From a virus: 33,448 nt of DNA. A model generated the notes under the pieces. That model was not told where the DNA came from. It saw only the letters and a program-made list of their open reading frames with translations, and ran no database searches. Positions 27,001 to 32,030 of the stretch are shown here, piece by piece (position 1 is the first letter of the stretch; every line of letters begins with the position of its first letter). The translations under genes and the position numbers were made by a program. The DNA lies in the IMG/VR virus record IMGVR_UViG_3300020000_000048, positions 1-33,448 of that record, one strand, 5' to 3'.

Positions 27001-27702
27001 GGGAAGCTGATGGCCGTGCTCCACGCGCGCGAGGCGGCGTGGCAGGCAGTCGGCCTGGACGACGAGGACCAGAAGAAGCTCCCGGCATGGATGCAGGAGG
27101 GACTGGTAGTCCCGACACCCGGCAGCACGTCGGAGGCAATGAACCTCGTGACCGCCGACCTGCCGATGAACGACCTGTACCAGGGCGCGGGCGAGTTCTT
27201 CTCACAGGCGCTCCCGCTGCTCCGGCCGTTCCTGGAGAGCTACGTCACCGAGAAATCTCTGTTCACCGGCAAGCCCATCGAGGGCGCCCCAGTGGCGGTG
27301 CCTTGGGTCCCGACCTTCATGGGAAAGATGCTGCAGCACATCGGCATCGGTAAAGTCGGCGCCACCGGCCAGTACTTCATCGACGACAAGCTCCAGAATG
27401 TCCTCGGGGTTGTGCCGGTGTTTAGCCGGTTCCGCAACTGGATTTACGAGGAGCCCACCCGCTCGCACCTTCGCGCGGGCACCATTGTCTCTACGATGGC
27501 GGGCATCGGCCTCCGCCCCTTCGGGGAGACCGACATGAGAAACGAGGAGTTGCGGTTCTACTACGGGCAGGTCCTTCCCCAGATTGAATACCTGAAGGAC
27601 ATGGGGTACCCGGTGCCTACCACCGAGGACCTTAACAACATGTACGGAGCCAGCAACAACGTGCTGCTGGCCGCGGGCGTGAACCCGCAGGGAGGTCTGT
27701 AA
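21040..27702 (+). CDS. Giant polyvalent internal virion protein (2220 residues)
   Basis: One uninterrupted frame. A Pro/Gln-rich start is followed by FGLDMAVDPTTYITMGLGS (about 198-217), a segment typical of large phage internal or polyvalent proteins. D891-G-H-H-R with a preceding strand (VRIVYDPDTGEYMMIDGHHRV in part) resembles the ParB/sulfiredoxin-type nuclease fold. About 1168-1305 has DNPVYIN, then GHDGV (1283-1287) and RGVVFDGG, like ADP-ribosyltransferase-type domains in polyvalent proteins. The C-terminal third has FHVRNAMGGW (1772-1781) and PFYKWMRTNTP (1967-1977), recurrent in this class. It is probably ejected with the DNA and may act on host targets early. Domain assignments are by pattern only. 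Confidence 0.88.
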   Translation: MVMAPQAFPAPQPFPTPQPDPQTYGLSPTERGPFMQPYLPPPTQFMSPATPPAGGSLLDRMTAVMGSSAAPDNTLTLDDAMAQTDKAIARLQQVNPELAQQLQSQRTNVDQTQDDGPGFWGSVLQTVASSPLGKALEFISRPAHIIPEILTDSEDGVWKNIGDALSGHSDASMIDVMDKYGILSGHDMFSSIAQSIVSFGLDMAVDPTTYITMGLGSVGRAAATRVGAEAVFKSTMLTKGATALDDLAARAGESLGIDLATATAEESRGAALNLLLHNVTEQSASMSRLGRWGALTKDLSVVDRDFVGGPLSLALKEGDREIVNGAIRSMDNAHKLIGKFGLQRIGPEMAEAAGIDLEATKGVLQGMKSTGMFGSRAEYMAGRYASALEGGVRFSFPGIRIITPALWGTSKLDFSLGRRFFSGLSGQLRIMKAVESGALEGSVGLEALQAATEGGWSKLASVTPQVAQMFGDGVSGRVGTAFAQASWQIGGITRNLGSFALVRGGGFGGQLATDARKTVNTMKKALQGEAISIETQNRFAPSILQDGADQGLLLNEVGDPIKKWNGGTLSQPAVQRTLHANERKVLADTGDDMLVIKLLEGLPSEEAQAMGADKWYDMLADNIRQQGLPEDQMTSMLQKNEARRALVKEAEDKATPEALYAARLYRVISNQTRTMRNELTGHVADSTIRTADRAVINPANRQVVETGHAAQHGRTFELEQRLESAADTPGFGLEHITDSEFGRGYAVREAEEASPFPENPKGGGPLSPEPDGPSGMLPPKLEPPTLPTLDRAAQPADELKFTPELDKVKQDLRDSIGLTPKKDVRWDQPDTMTAEELQDAWDPLERIAPKEYDETHGGSAAAFRDMLEKEGQKERVRIVYDPDTGEYMMIDGHHRVDVMKGTGKRLHVEWVPDPETIADARAGGLPVMKPAGGTRLTHAEEQAAQTDFVQNLLDAMENGDTAKLVDLTDEGPMKVGNFTEARDVELSADVRQLAAAFGVPEDHLDAIDSFAQIEALDPKWQEMLGPYAKLDELPSEVDSEYWAAKLDSIDAWHMSRHSDDPRVKEWLRRSQGLDWAEKDELAGHIFGDPLSEDSAWGLMPPSDYLEIMGPGALDAEMSSMDEILGEALGKRAANEPRFRDIVGKTFVQNPEPETTVAKFKEPLGRPRKRAVVAMDNPVYINKDAEKLIAQGKRPVADMSDVYADADKFATETMKATSEVWDEKIPALLADSKKWAKVDPGVQEVLRGMGLDPEGMTQEMKRVTLEAQASLHARLKTQFMREMGHDGVLIQEEGKLRGVVFDGGLTTGQKAPIWELSQDAPVDMPDLGFYHRRMTPEVHELMRGKPGFIERRTPEEWDAAMSRETKDMTYSEAEAHIRQSLRERGFAIGDDYQVLDRDISRNINAYVDGMANDAGSVFLGREAKRLERLGLTRSPYVSKFVGPRYEGTPSKAFMNQGGWLSKQSEKLWGISQKVARIEQRDAKAGQREVEHLQTTVAQLHERLQNSLDKQSEMTARALAGSYNPESDLGSMTREEVERYMARVNKSLAKVDAEDLGDGLFKFSNSKRDYYFTKTEDGRVAAYRWRDKNTGNVETMRLPDPEYKGQGYTLMKQDFQDHGITTLEALRKDIRNQNLSPQATELRRRYAQELLENLKPGLRKQLDNRNDELAHAAMRMDWQTQTMRDVMEEWNRIRFGTEARVAEPKVALHIGDPNQVGMSKVMLPGLDGMYMPASMADEMNFAARGYKHLNEFQKTWRRFLSFWKEWATWAWPGFHVRNAMGGWFNNWLGGVQYEDYVETFRMMRARREIETGAEGEAAKWSTRKLSKEFLSKHGLKQYYFGFEPTYGDLSDLMVKNGINAANSRSFGEARIGAELLDKEMERPANSPWTVLDTAMGRSTTVGKPGRFIAGKLRGTGEMTENMLRGASFLQGMKQMDGDFMGAHLFTMMRHGDYGDLSDWEYGAVRDVLPFYKWMRTNTPLQIHTLFEKPGKLMAVLHAREAAWQAVGLDDEDQKKLPAWMQEGLVVPTPGSTSEAMNLVTADLPMNDLYQGAGEFFSQALPLLRPFLESYVTEKSLFTGKPIEGAPVAVPWVPTFMGKMLQHIGIGKVGATGQYFIDDKLQNVLGVVPVFSRFRNWIYEEPTRSHLRAGTIVSTMAGIGLRPFGETDMRNEELRFYYGQVLPQIEYLKDMGYPVPTTEDLNNMYGASNNVLLAAGVNPQGGL

Positions 27703-28157
27703 TGGCACTCGAGACTAAGGACACCAAGTTCGGCAAGGTCTTCCGGCTGGCCGGAGGCTGCAAGGACGACTTCGAGAACATCGTGACGAGCCGGTTCTAC
27801 CGGAAGCCGTCGGGGGTCATCCCTCATCGGCTCCGGCACATTTCCATCACGATGCAGCGCCCGGCCATCGAGGCTCTGCGCGTTGTCGAGGCCCATCTCG
27901 GTCAGGAAGTGAAGGTCACCGGCAGCGCGCGCACCTGCGAGTTGCAGGCGCAGCTGTACGCGAAAGACCCGAAGCGGTACGCGCCACCGAGCGTCGGCCT
28001 GCACTGCCAGGCCCTCGCCATCGACGTGGATACCGTCTGGCGGGACAGCCTCTCCAACAAGGACGAGGAGGAGTTCGTGAAGCTGATGAAGCAGGTCGGC
28101 TTTACCCAGGCCCGGCCCGATGAGCCGTGGCACTGGAGCTTCGGCTGGACGGCGTAG
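27702..28157 (+). CDS. M15-type peptidase, probable endolysin
   Basis: Predicted 151-residue zinc peptidase of the D-Ala-D-Ala carboxypeptidase/L-alanyl-D-Glu endopeptidase type that cuts peptidoglycan cross-links. GSARTCELQAQLY, then SVGLHCQALAIDVD supplies H101 and D108; PWHWSFGW supplies H144, the third zinc ligand. D141-xx-W-H-W fits the usual acidic residue before the last His. Length matches a single catalytic domain with no cell-wall-binding module. The start overlaps the stop of the giant protein by one base (TAATG). Three small membrane proteins follow, so lysis is the likeliest role; a virion-associated wall-opening role is also possible. Confidence 0.88.
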   Translation: MALETKDTKFGKVFRLAGGCKDDFENIVTSRFYRKPSGVIPHRLRHISITMQRPAIEALRVVEAHLGQEVKVTGSARTCELQAQLYAKDPKRYAPPSVGLHCQALAIDVDTVWRDSLSNKDEEEFVKLMKQVGFTQARPDEPWHWSFGWTA

Positions 28158-28158
28158 C

Positions 28159-28422
28159 ATGACGACCGACAACGGCGACCAGGGCTTCAGGATTACCACC
28201 GGGGTACTCTACACCAAGATAGAGGGCCTTGAGAAAGAGGTGGCCAGCCTGAAGACGGCGCAGGAGGTGGCGAACGCCACGATGCTCGCGGCCATAGCGG
28301 GCATGACCGACAACCGCACCAGACTAGAGAAGCTCGAAGGACGTATGAATGGGGTCTTCGTCGGTATTGGTGCCGGTGTCTTGACTGCCCTCGTTGCCGT
28401 CTTCCGGGGGGTGATTGGATAA
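28159..28422 (+). CDS. Small coiled-coil protein with C-terminal membrane segment (holin/XhlA-like)
   Basis: Predicted 87-residue protein starting one base after the peptidase stop. Residues about 15-63 form a coiled coil (YTKIEGLEKEVASLKTAQEV, TRLEKLEGRM). A C-terminal transmembrane helix follows (VFVGIGAGVLTALVAVF). This layout is that of XhlA-like haemolysin/holin partners in Gram-positive phages. An upstream ATG at 28120 inside the peptidase gene was rejected. TAATG overlaps the next gene. Likely lysis accessory; which gene is the true holin cannot be told from sequence alone. Confidence 0.8.
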   Translation: MTTDNGDQGFRITTGVLYTKIEGLEKEVASLKTAQEVANATMLAAIAGMTDNRTRLEKLEGRMNGVFVGIGAGVLTALVAVFRGVIG

Positions 28423-28790
28423 TGACAGAGCACGAGCAAGAACTCAACGGCGTGGGTCACGGGCAGCATGAGCACGCGACGGTGGAAGTCCCTATTGCCA
28501 ACTTCCTCGGAGCCCGGACAAAACCGACCTTCAAGGACCAAGCACTTGCGACGCTACGGACCATTGTCTCCGGCGCCGTCATCGCCCTCATCATCGTCGT
28601 GGGGGTGACCGTCGCTTTCCATGGCCAGACGGCCGAGCAGAAGCAGGTTCAGGACGACACCCTGCACGCCAACCTCGCGCAGGCTTGCGTACTCGCCCTG
28701 CCGGTCACCGACACCGGCCGGGACCCCCAGGACGTAGAGGAGTGCTTCACCCAGTACGGGCTCGAGGCTCCCCTGCTCCACAAACCATAG
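28422..28790 (+). CDS. Single-pass membrane protein of lysis region
   Basis: Predicted 122-residue protein. A charged His/Glu-rich N-terminus (MTEHEQELNGVGHGQHEHAT) precedes one strong membrane helix at about 49-67 (GAVIALIIVVGVTVAF). The C-terminal ~55 residues are probably extracytoplasmic and contain two Cys (ACVLALP, EECFTQY) that could form a disulphide. Coupled to the previous gene by TAATG. It may be a holin regulator or a wall-side lysis factor. Family not recognised. Confidence 0.78.
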   Translation: MTEHEQELNGVGHGQHEHATVEVPIANFLGARTKPTFKDQALATLRTIVSGAVIALIIVVGVTVAFHGQTAEQKQVQDDTLHANLAQACVLALPVTDTGRDPQDVEECFTQYGLEAPLLHKP

Positions 28791-28798
28791 GAGGCGTC

Positions 28799-29029
28799 AT
28801 GTTCACGAATCTACCACCGCTTGTCAAGAACTCCGCGCTGGCTTTCGCCGCCGCGTTCCTCACTTCGTTCGCGGGCTTCCTCGCGTTTACGGACACGACT
28901 GACCTCCCTGGCTTGAAGGCCGCGGGGCTAGCCGCCGTCTACGCTGGGGGCCGCGCACTCGTGGGTTACCTCAAGGAGCAGACCACCGGCGTTCCCTTCG
29001 CTGTGGACACGGAGGCGCCGGTAGAATAA
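28799..29029 (+). CDS. Putative two-pass holin
   Basis: Predicted 76-residue protein, ATG at 28799 with AGGAGGCG just upstream; a longer in-frame start inside the previous gene was rejected. There are two hydrophobic segments, SALAFAAAFLTSFAGFLAF (about 12-30) and LKAAGLAAVYAGGRALVGYL (about 39-58), separated by a short acidic turn. The C-terminus is polar and acidic. Size, topology and place after the endolysin fit a small class II-type holin. Membrane pore function is inferred from the arrangement. Confidence 0.75.
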   Translation: MFTNLPPLVKNSALAFAAAFLTSFAGFLAFTDTTDLPGLKAAGLAAVYAGGRALVGYLKEQTTGVPFAVDTEAPVE

Positions 29030-29032
29030 CAA

Positions 29033-29140
29033 AGTATGATTTAGTATGATTGCGGATTTATTGTCATAAAAAACTCCTCGTGTGACCTGGGCAAACGGGT
29101 TTATATGACTGAATCTAACTGAATCATACTGAATCATACT
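29033..29140. repeat. AT-rich inverted array of period-10 repeats
   Basis: AGTATGATT occurs at 29033-29041 and 29043-29051, exactly 10 bases apart. Its reverse complement AATCATACT occurs at 29122-29130 and 29132-29140, also 10 apart. ACTGAA further repeats every 10 bases at 29108, 29118, 29128 and 29138. The two 19-base arms are complementary at 18 of 19 positions (the exception is a G-U wobble in RNA) with a 70-base spacer. The island is clearly AT-rich against its GC-rich surroundings. Candidates are an operator or promoter control site, a replication-origin iteron array, or a long RNA stem. TGTGAC and TATGAC, 17 bases apart around 29081-29108, are a weak promoter candidate. Confidence 0.8.
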
Positions 29141-29181
29141 GAAGCCTTCCCCTGACAAGGAAGGAGTTAGGAGGTGAACCC

Positions 29182-29271
29182 ATGACCATTGGTTATTGGG
29201 CCGCGCTTATGTCCGCGGTTGCTGTCGGCGTTATCGTCGCTGAGCTGTTGACAAAGGCCTTCATCCACTAA
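29182..29271 (+). CDS. 29-residue single-pass membrane mini-protein
   Basis: A short gene missed by length cut-offs: ATG at 29182 to TAA at 29271. Upstream TTAGGAGGTGA (29167-29177) is close to a perfect complement of the 16S rRNA 3' end, the best ribosome binding site in the window. The peptide is M-T-I-G-Y-W, then a hydrophobic stretch AALMSAVAVGVIVAELL and the basic/polar end TKAFIH, giving one membrane helix. It is the last plus-strand gene before the convergent terminator. Function unknown; possibly a lysis modulator or membrane-acting toxin-like peptide. Expression is strongly suggested by the ribosome binding site, not proven. Confidence 0.75.
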   Translation: MTIGYWAALMSAVAVGVIVAELLTKAFIH

Positions 29272-29280
29272 CGAACCCGT

Positions 29281-29338
29281 CGGGAAGCTTCCTCCCCTTC
29301 CCGGCAAAGCAAAGGACCCCCCAACCGGGGGGTCCTTT
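29281..29338. terminator. Bidirectional terminator between convergent arms
   Basis: Two hairpins lie in tandem. The first pairs CGGGAAG (29281-29287) with CTTCCCG (29297-29303). The main one is AAAGGACCCCCC (29311-29322), loop AACC, GGGGGGTCCTTT (29327-29338), a perfect 12-bp stem. It ends in TTTT on the plus strand and has the matching A-run for the minus strand. It sits between the last plus-strand gene and the end of the minus-strand operon, so it can stop both transcripts. Confidence 0.93.
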
Positions 29339-29359
29339 TGCATGTAAGGTGCTGTCAGC

Positions 29360-29974
29360 TTAGCCGATGCTACGCTTTCTTGCGGCGTAGAGCGAGGCCA
29401 ATCCGAGCAGCAAGAGACCGCCACCCGCGACGTACAACCAGGGGTTGATGCCGGTGAAGGCTGTCTTCTTTGGCGGCACGACGCCCTTCTTCGGCCCATT
29501 CGGCGAAGGCGGAGTAATCGTGACGGTGGGGGGCGGGGTGGAACTCGTGCTCGTGCTCGACGGTGATGGCGTCGGACTGTCCGATGGGGACGATGTGGGT
29601 GTGGGTGTAGGACTTTCGTCCGTCGTCAGCACACATCCTGCCTCCAGGACCTCCGCTCCGGTCTCACCGTTCGGGAACACGAAGTCGAGGTTCTTCCCGG
29701 GGTAGCTGAACACACCGCCGTACTTGTCGGTGTACTCGTACGCCGGGATGATGTCCCCGCCCAGGCCGTTGCCGACCTGCTCGTGGTCATTGTGTCCCCC
29801 TTTGACATAGCCGTCCGACGCGATGTCCGTCGTGATGACCACATAGGGGTTGGTCGCCGAGCCGGTTCGGTGGCACAGGGTCACCTTGTGCTCGGGTGGC
29901 TTGGTGGCATTCGCGGCGGTCATCAGACCGAGCGAGGCCACCACGGCCACGAGTGGTGCCAGGAACTTCTTCAT
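29360..29974 (-). CDS. Secreted, sortase-type wall-anchored surface protein
   Basis: Predicted 204-residue protein starting at 29974 (RBS GGGAGGAC upstream). Signal peptide MKKFLAPLVAVVASLGLMTAANA, cleavage after about residue 23. Residues 28-115 contain HKVTLCHRTGSATNPYVVIT, GHNDHEQ, GGDIIPAYEY and a second Cys (C114), a pattern familiar from actinobacterial secreted proteins. A Ser/Thr/Pro stalk follows (about 120-170). The C-terminus is TAFTG (171-175), a hydrophobic helix to about 196 and basic ARKRS, a variant sorting signal of the LAxTG/LPxTG class lacking the leading Leu. It would put a phage protein on the host wall; superinfection exclusion is a possible role, as inference. Last gene of the minus operon, ATGA-coupled to the mini-ORF upstream. 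Confidence 0.85.
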   Translation of the reverse strand: MKKFLAPLVAVVASLGLMTAANATKPPEHKVTLCHRTGSATNPYVVITTDIASDGYVKGGHNDHEQVGNGLGGDIIPAYEYTDKYGGVFSYPGKNLDFVFPNGETGAEVLEAGCVLTTDESPTPTPTSSPSDSPTPSPSSTSTSSTPPPTVTITPPSPNGPKKGVVPPKKTAFTGINPWLYVAGGGLLLLGLASLYAARKRSIG

Positions 29975-30060
29975 CCTTCGTCCTCCCAGATGGCTACGGG
30001 GTCGATGGTCTCGATGTCCCGAGGGTCCACCCCGTAGTAGTTCGTGAGCATGTCGGTCAT
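29971..30060 (-). CDS. 29-residue coupled mini-ORF
   Basis: A 30-codon frame from ATG at 30060 to TGA at 29971. Both ends overlap neighbours by ATGA: its start overlaps the stop of the 30332-30057 gene and its stop overlaps the ATG of the wall-protein gene. The peptide is acidic, with YYGVDPRDIETIDPVAIWED. Its GAGGAC codons supply the ribosome binding site for the wall-protein gene, so it may be a real small protein or a translational coupler. Nothing else is recognised. Confidence 0.6.
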   Translation of the reverse strand: MTDMLTNYYGVDPRDIETIDPVAIWEDEG

Positions 30061-30332
30061 CCAATCTTGATGCCCTTCCACCACTCACGCTCCTCTCTCA
30101 GCAGCTCGCGCGTTATCTTGCGGCGCATGCTGCGGTTTACGGGCTGCCCCTCACGGGTCGGGATGCGAAACACTTCATCGGCGAGTAGGGCAGCTGCCCG
30201 CTTCCTCGCACCCCTAGGCGCCGACCAGATGAGCAGCGCCTCCGGCTGAGTCCTCAGCCAGTTCTGCATGTGGTCGAGCAGGCGCTCGACTGCAAGCTCT
30301 ACCTCCGCGGGGGAGGTGATTTCACTTTCCAT
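30057..30332 (-). CDS. Small basic helical protein, unknown
   Basis: Predicted 91-residue protein. Helices rich in Glu and Leu at the start (SPAEVELAVERLLDHMQNWL) are followed by a basic region (RGARKRAAALLADEVFRIP; RSMRRKITRELLREEREWW). The charge pattern suggests nucleic-acid binding or a host-takeover protein, but no family is recognised. The start overlaps the previous gene by 11 bases and lacks a strong ribosome binding site, implying coupling. Its stop forms an ATGA overlap with the mini-ORF. Confidence 0.75.
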   Translation of the reverse strand: MESEITSPAEVELAVERLLDHMQNWLRTQPEALLIWSAPRGARKRAAALLADEVFRIPTREGQPVNRSMRRKITRELLREEREWWKGIKIG

Positions 30333-30540
30333 GATACACGCTCGCGTTCTTGTAGCCGTCGAGCGCCAGAGCCTCGAAGCGGTCGGGGTCGATTCCGGCG
30401 AGCATGGCCCGCATGGACTTGTCCTGCCGACGCCAGCGGGGCTTCCGGAGGACCCCGGCCAGGTCGAGCGGCTGGTTCTCAGCCACCTTCTCCGACCGAA
30501 GGACTTCGCGGACCCTCCGGAGCTTCTTCGTGGTGTTCAT
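30322..30540 (-). CDS. Small basic protein, unknown
   Basis: Predicted 72-residue protein from ATG at 30540, preceded by AGGGAAAGGGA. An alternative ATG at 30573 overlaps the upstream stop (ATGA) and would add 11 residues, but its GAGGA abuts the codon. The sequence is basic (TTKKLRRVREVLRSEKVAEN, RKPRWRRQDKSMRAMLAG) with a mixed end (DPDRFEALALDGYKNASVY). It may bind nucleic acid; family not recognised. Confidence 0.7.
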   Translation of the reverse strand: MNTTKKLRRVREVLRSEKVAENQPLDLAGVLRKPRWRRQDKSMRAMLAGIDPDRFEALALDGYKNASVYHGK

Positions 30541-30569
30541 GCCGTCCCTTTCCCTAGAGGTTAGTACTA

Positions 30570-30701
30570 TCATTCCTCATCATCGGGCCAATGCGAGAAC
30601 AAGGACCACGCCAGCAGCACGGTTACCACCGCCGCGGCTGTCATCAACAGCAGCAGCAAGTACGAGTGGTAGAACGGCTGGAAGTCGAAGTGCCAGTTCA
30701 T
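30570..30701 (-). CDS. 43-residue single-pass membrane protein
   Basis: ATG at 30701 with GGAGGGA about 9 bases upstream. The peptide begins MNWHFDFQPFYHS, then has one membrane helix YLLLLLMTAAAVVTVLLAWSL and an acidic end HWPDDEE. The long in-frame extension upstream is Arg/Ser-rich shadow and was rejected. Its start overlaps the stop of the zinc-finger-like gene by ATGA. Function unknown; small membrane proteins in early phage operons are often host-takeover factors (inference). Confidence 0.72.
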   Translation of the reverse strand: MNWHFDFQPFYHSYLLLLLMTAAAVVTVLLAWSLFSHWPDDEE

Positions 30702-30877
30702 CCCCGGAAATCCCTCCTGTAGTCCTCCAGCGCGGGGCAGCTGCGCATGTGCGTGACTGGCATTCGGCCCGACACCTCCCCGCCGCAGGACGGACACAGG
30801 AAGCCCCCGTTCAAGAGGTCCTCGATGGCGTTTAGCCAGGCAAGGGTCAGGTCCCAACCGTACAGCTCTTTCACCAT
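30698..30877 (-). CDS. 59-residue zinc-finger-like protein
   Basis: ATG at 30877 overlaps the TGA of the Cas4-like gene (TGATG). The sequence MVKELYGWDLTLAWLNAIED is helical; it is followed by C28-PS-C31 and later H43-xxx-C47, a possible CCHC zinc site. It ends in DYRRDFRG. Direct coupling to the nuclease gene suggests a partner role, which is inference. Family not recognised. Confidence 0.72.
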   Translation of the reverse strand: MVKELYGWDLTLAWLNAIEDLLNGGFLCPSCGGEVSGRMPVTHMRSCPALEDYRRDFRG

Positions 30878-31815
30878 CACCAGACGTAGCTTCCCGGCTT
30901 CCGCTTCGCGAGGCACGTCTGGAAGTAGCATACCGGCGGGCCAGGGCATGTCCAGTCCCCGGACTCCCCTCCCCACACTTCGTCGGTGTCGTACGTGTGG
31001 TTGTTGTCCGGGTTGGTCCAGGGCTCCGGCCACTCCGGGTAGGACTCGAGCGCCCGCCGGAGCAGGTGCAGCCGCGGCCGGATGGTGTCCAGGACTTCCG
31101 CATCGTTCCAGACGTACGGGAGCCTCGGCTGGCGCTTCATCACCTTGCCGTTGACTCCGCGGATGCCCTCGGCCTGCCGCTTGTACACCATCACCTTCGG
31201 CCGCTTCGGGCCGACAAACACGATGCCGACCATCTCCGGCAGCTCGTCCCGCGGGTCGAACGCCAGCTCGGCGTCCTCGGGGTCCCACCTCTCGGCGTGG
31301 CGGCAGATGAAGGCGTTTATCATCAGCTGCTCCGTCTGGTTGTGGAACAGGTTCTGCATCGGGATACTGTTCTGGTCAGTCGGGAACTTGTAGTCGAGCA
31401 GGTGCTCCGCCGTCAGGAGGTCGGGCTGCCCCGAAATCTCCTCACCGTCAATGGTCGTGAAGAATCGGACCTCGGCGATGGCGCGACTGCTCTGGGCGAA
31501 CTCGAGCATCCCGTGGCCCGCCGTCCCCCGGAGCCGGGAGTACAGCTCGTTCAAGTCCTCCACGTAATCCTCGCGGCGCTTGATGACCTCGTTCCGGAAG
31601 CATGACGTCACGAGGGCGGTCGTGCTAATCATGTCGCCCCGGCTCTGGACCTGCGACAGGGCGGCGTTCGCCATCTCGAACGTCCAATGGCTGTCCAGCA
31701 GGTTCGCCTCGGCCAGCTCTTCCAGCAATGCCTCGGGGGTCACCCACTCCGGCTTGGTACCGGCGTGGGGGATGGCCTCCCGCGCGTTGGGCTTGACAAC
31801 CCCTACGAGAGGCAC
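30877..31815 (-). CDS. Cas4-like PD-(D/E)XK exonuclease with iron-sulphur cysteines
   Basis: Predicted 312-residue nuclease from GTG at 31815. RecB/Cas4-type core: H101 (AGHGMLE), E115 region, D132 in GQPDLL, D141-Y-K143 and Q160/E163 (NQTEQLMINAF), matching the H-D-[DE]xK-Q order of the family. C72 in the N-terminal part and C290, C296, C301 near the C-terminus are placed as in Cas4/AddB-type 4Fe-4S clusters. There are no CRISPR genes in the window. Such phage enzymes probably act in replication, recombination or DNA-end processing. It overlaps the upstream gene by 13 bases and is coupled to the 59-residue gene downstream. Confidence 0.86.
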   Translation of the reverse strand: MPLVGVVKPNAREAIPHAGTKPEWVTPEALLEELAEANLLDSHWTFEMANAALSQVQSRGDMISTTALVTSCFRNEVIKRREDYVEDLNELYSRLRGTAGHGMLEFAQSSRAIAEVRFFTTIDGEEISGQPDLLTAEHLLDYKFPTDQNSIPMQNLFHNQTEQLMINAFICRHAERWDPEDAELAFDPRDELPEMVGIVFVGPKRPKVMVYKRQAEGIRGVNGKVMKRQPRLPYVWNDAEVLDTIRPRLHLLRRALESYPEWPEPWTNPDNNHTYDTDEVWGGESGDWTCPGPPVCYFQTCLAKRKPGSYVW

Positions 31816-32030
31816 AGGTCTCCCCTCGGGGGAACGTTGTCGTCCTTGCGGTTCCGCCGGTTCCGCTCATTCTCCGGGGACAGGACCCAGGAGTCGAAGC
31901 GGTAGGACTGCCACCATGCGACGGCGGTCAGCACCAGGCAGAAGATGATGATGGGCCAGGACCCGACCAGGATGCCGGTCACGATGCCCATACCGGCGAT
32001 GGTCGCGACCACGGTGTTCAGCGTGCTCAC
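31803..32030 (-). CDS. Small two-segment membrane protein
   Basis: Predicted 75-residue protein from GTG at 32030, preceded by GGGAG and overlapping the previous stop as GTGA. Hydrophobic segments VVATIAGMGIVTGILVGSW and IIIFCLVLTAVAWW are separated by one Pro, giving a hairpin or one long helix. The C-terminus is charged (ENERNRRNRKDD). It has no known motif. It lies between a second small membrane protein and the nuclease. Confidence 0.75.
   Translation of the reverse strand: MSTLNTVVATIAGMGIVTGILVGSWPIIIFCLVLTAVAWWQSYRFDSWVLSPENERNRRNRKDDNVPPRGDLCLS

Noticed and set aside
29052-29082. Minus-strand octapeptide frame with GAGGAG upstream inside the repeat spacer
   Set aside because: Only eight codons, no gene follows it on that strand before the lysis genes, and the match can arise by chance.
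30877-31815. CRISPR locus suggested by a Cas4-like gene
   Set aside because: No repeat-spacer array or other cas gene is in the window; this family is common in phage replication modules.
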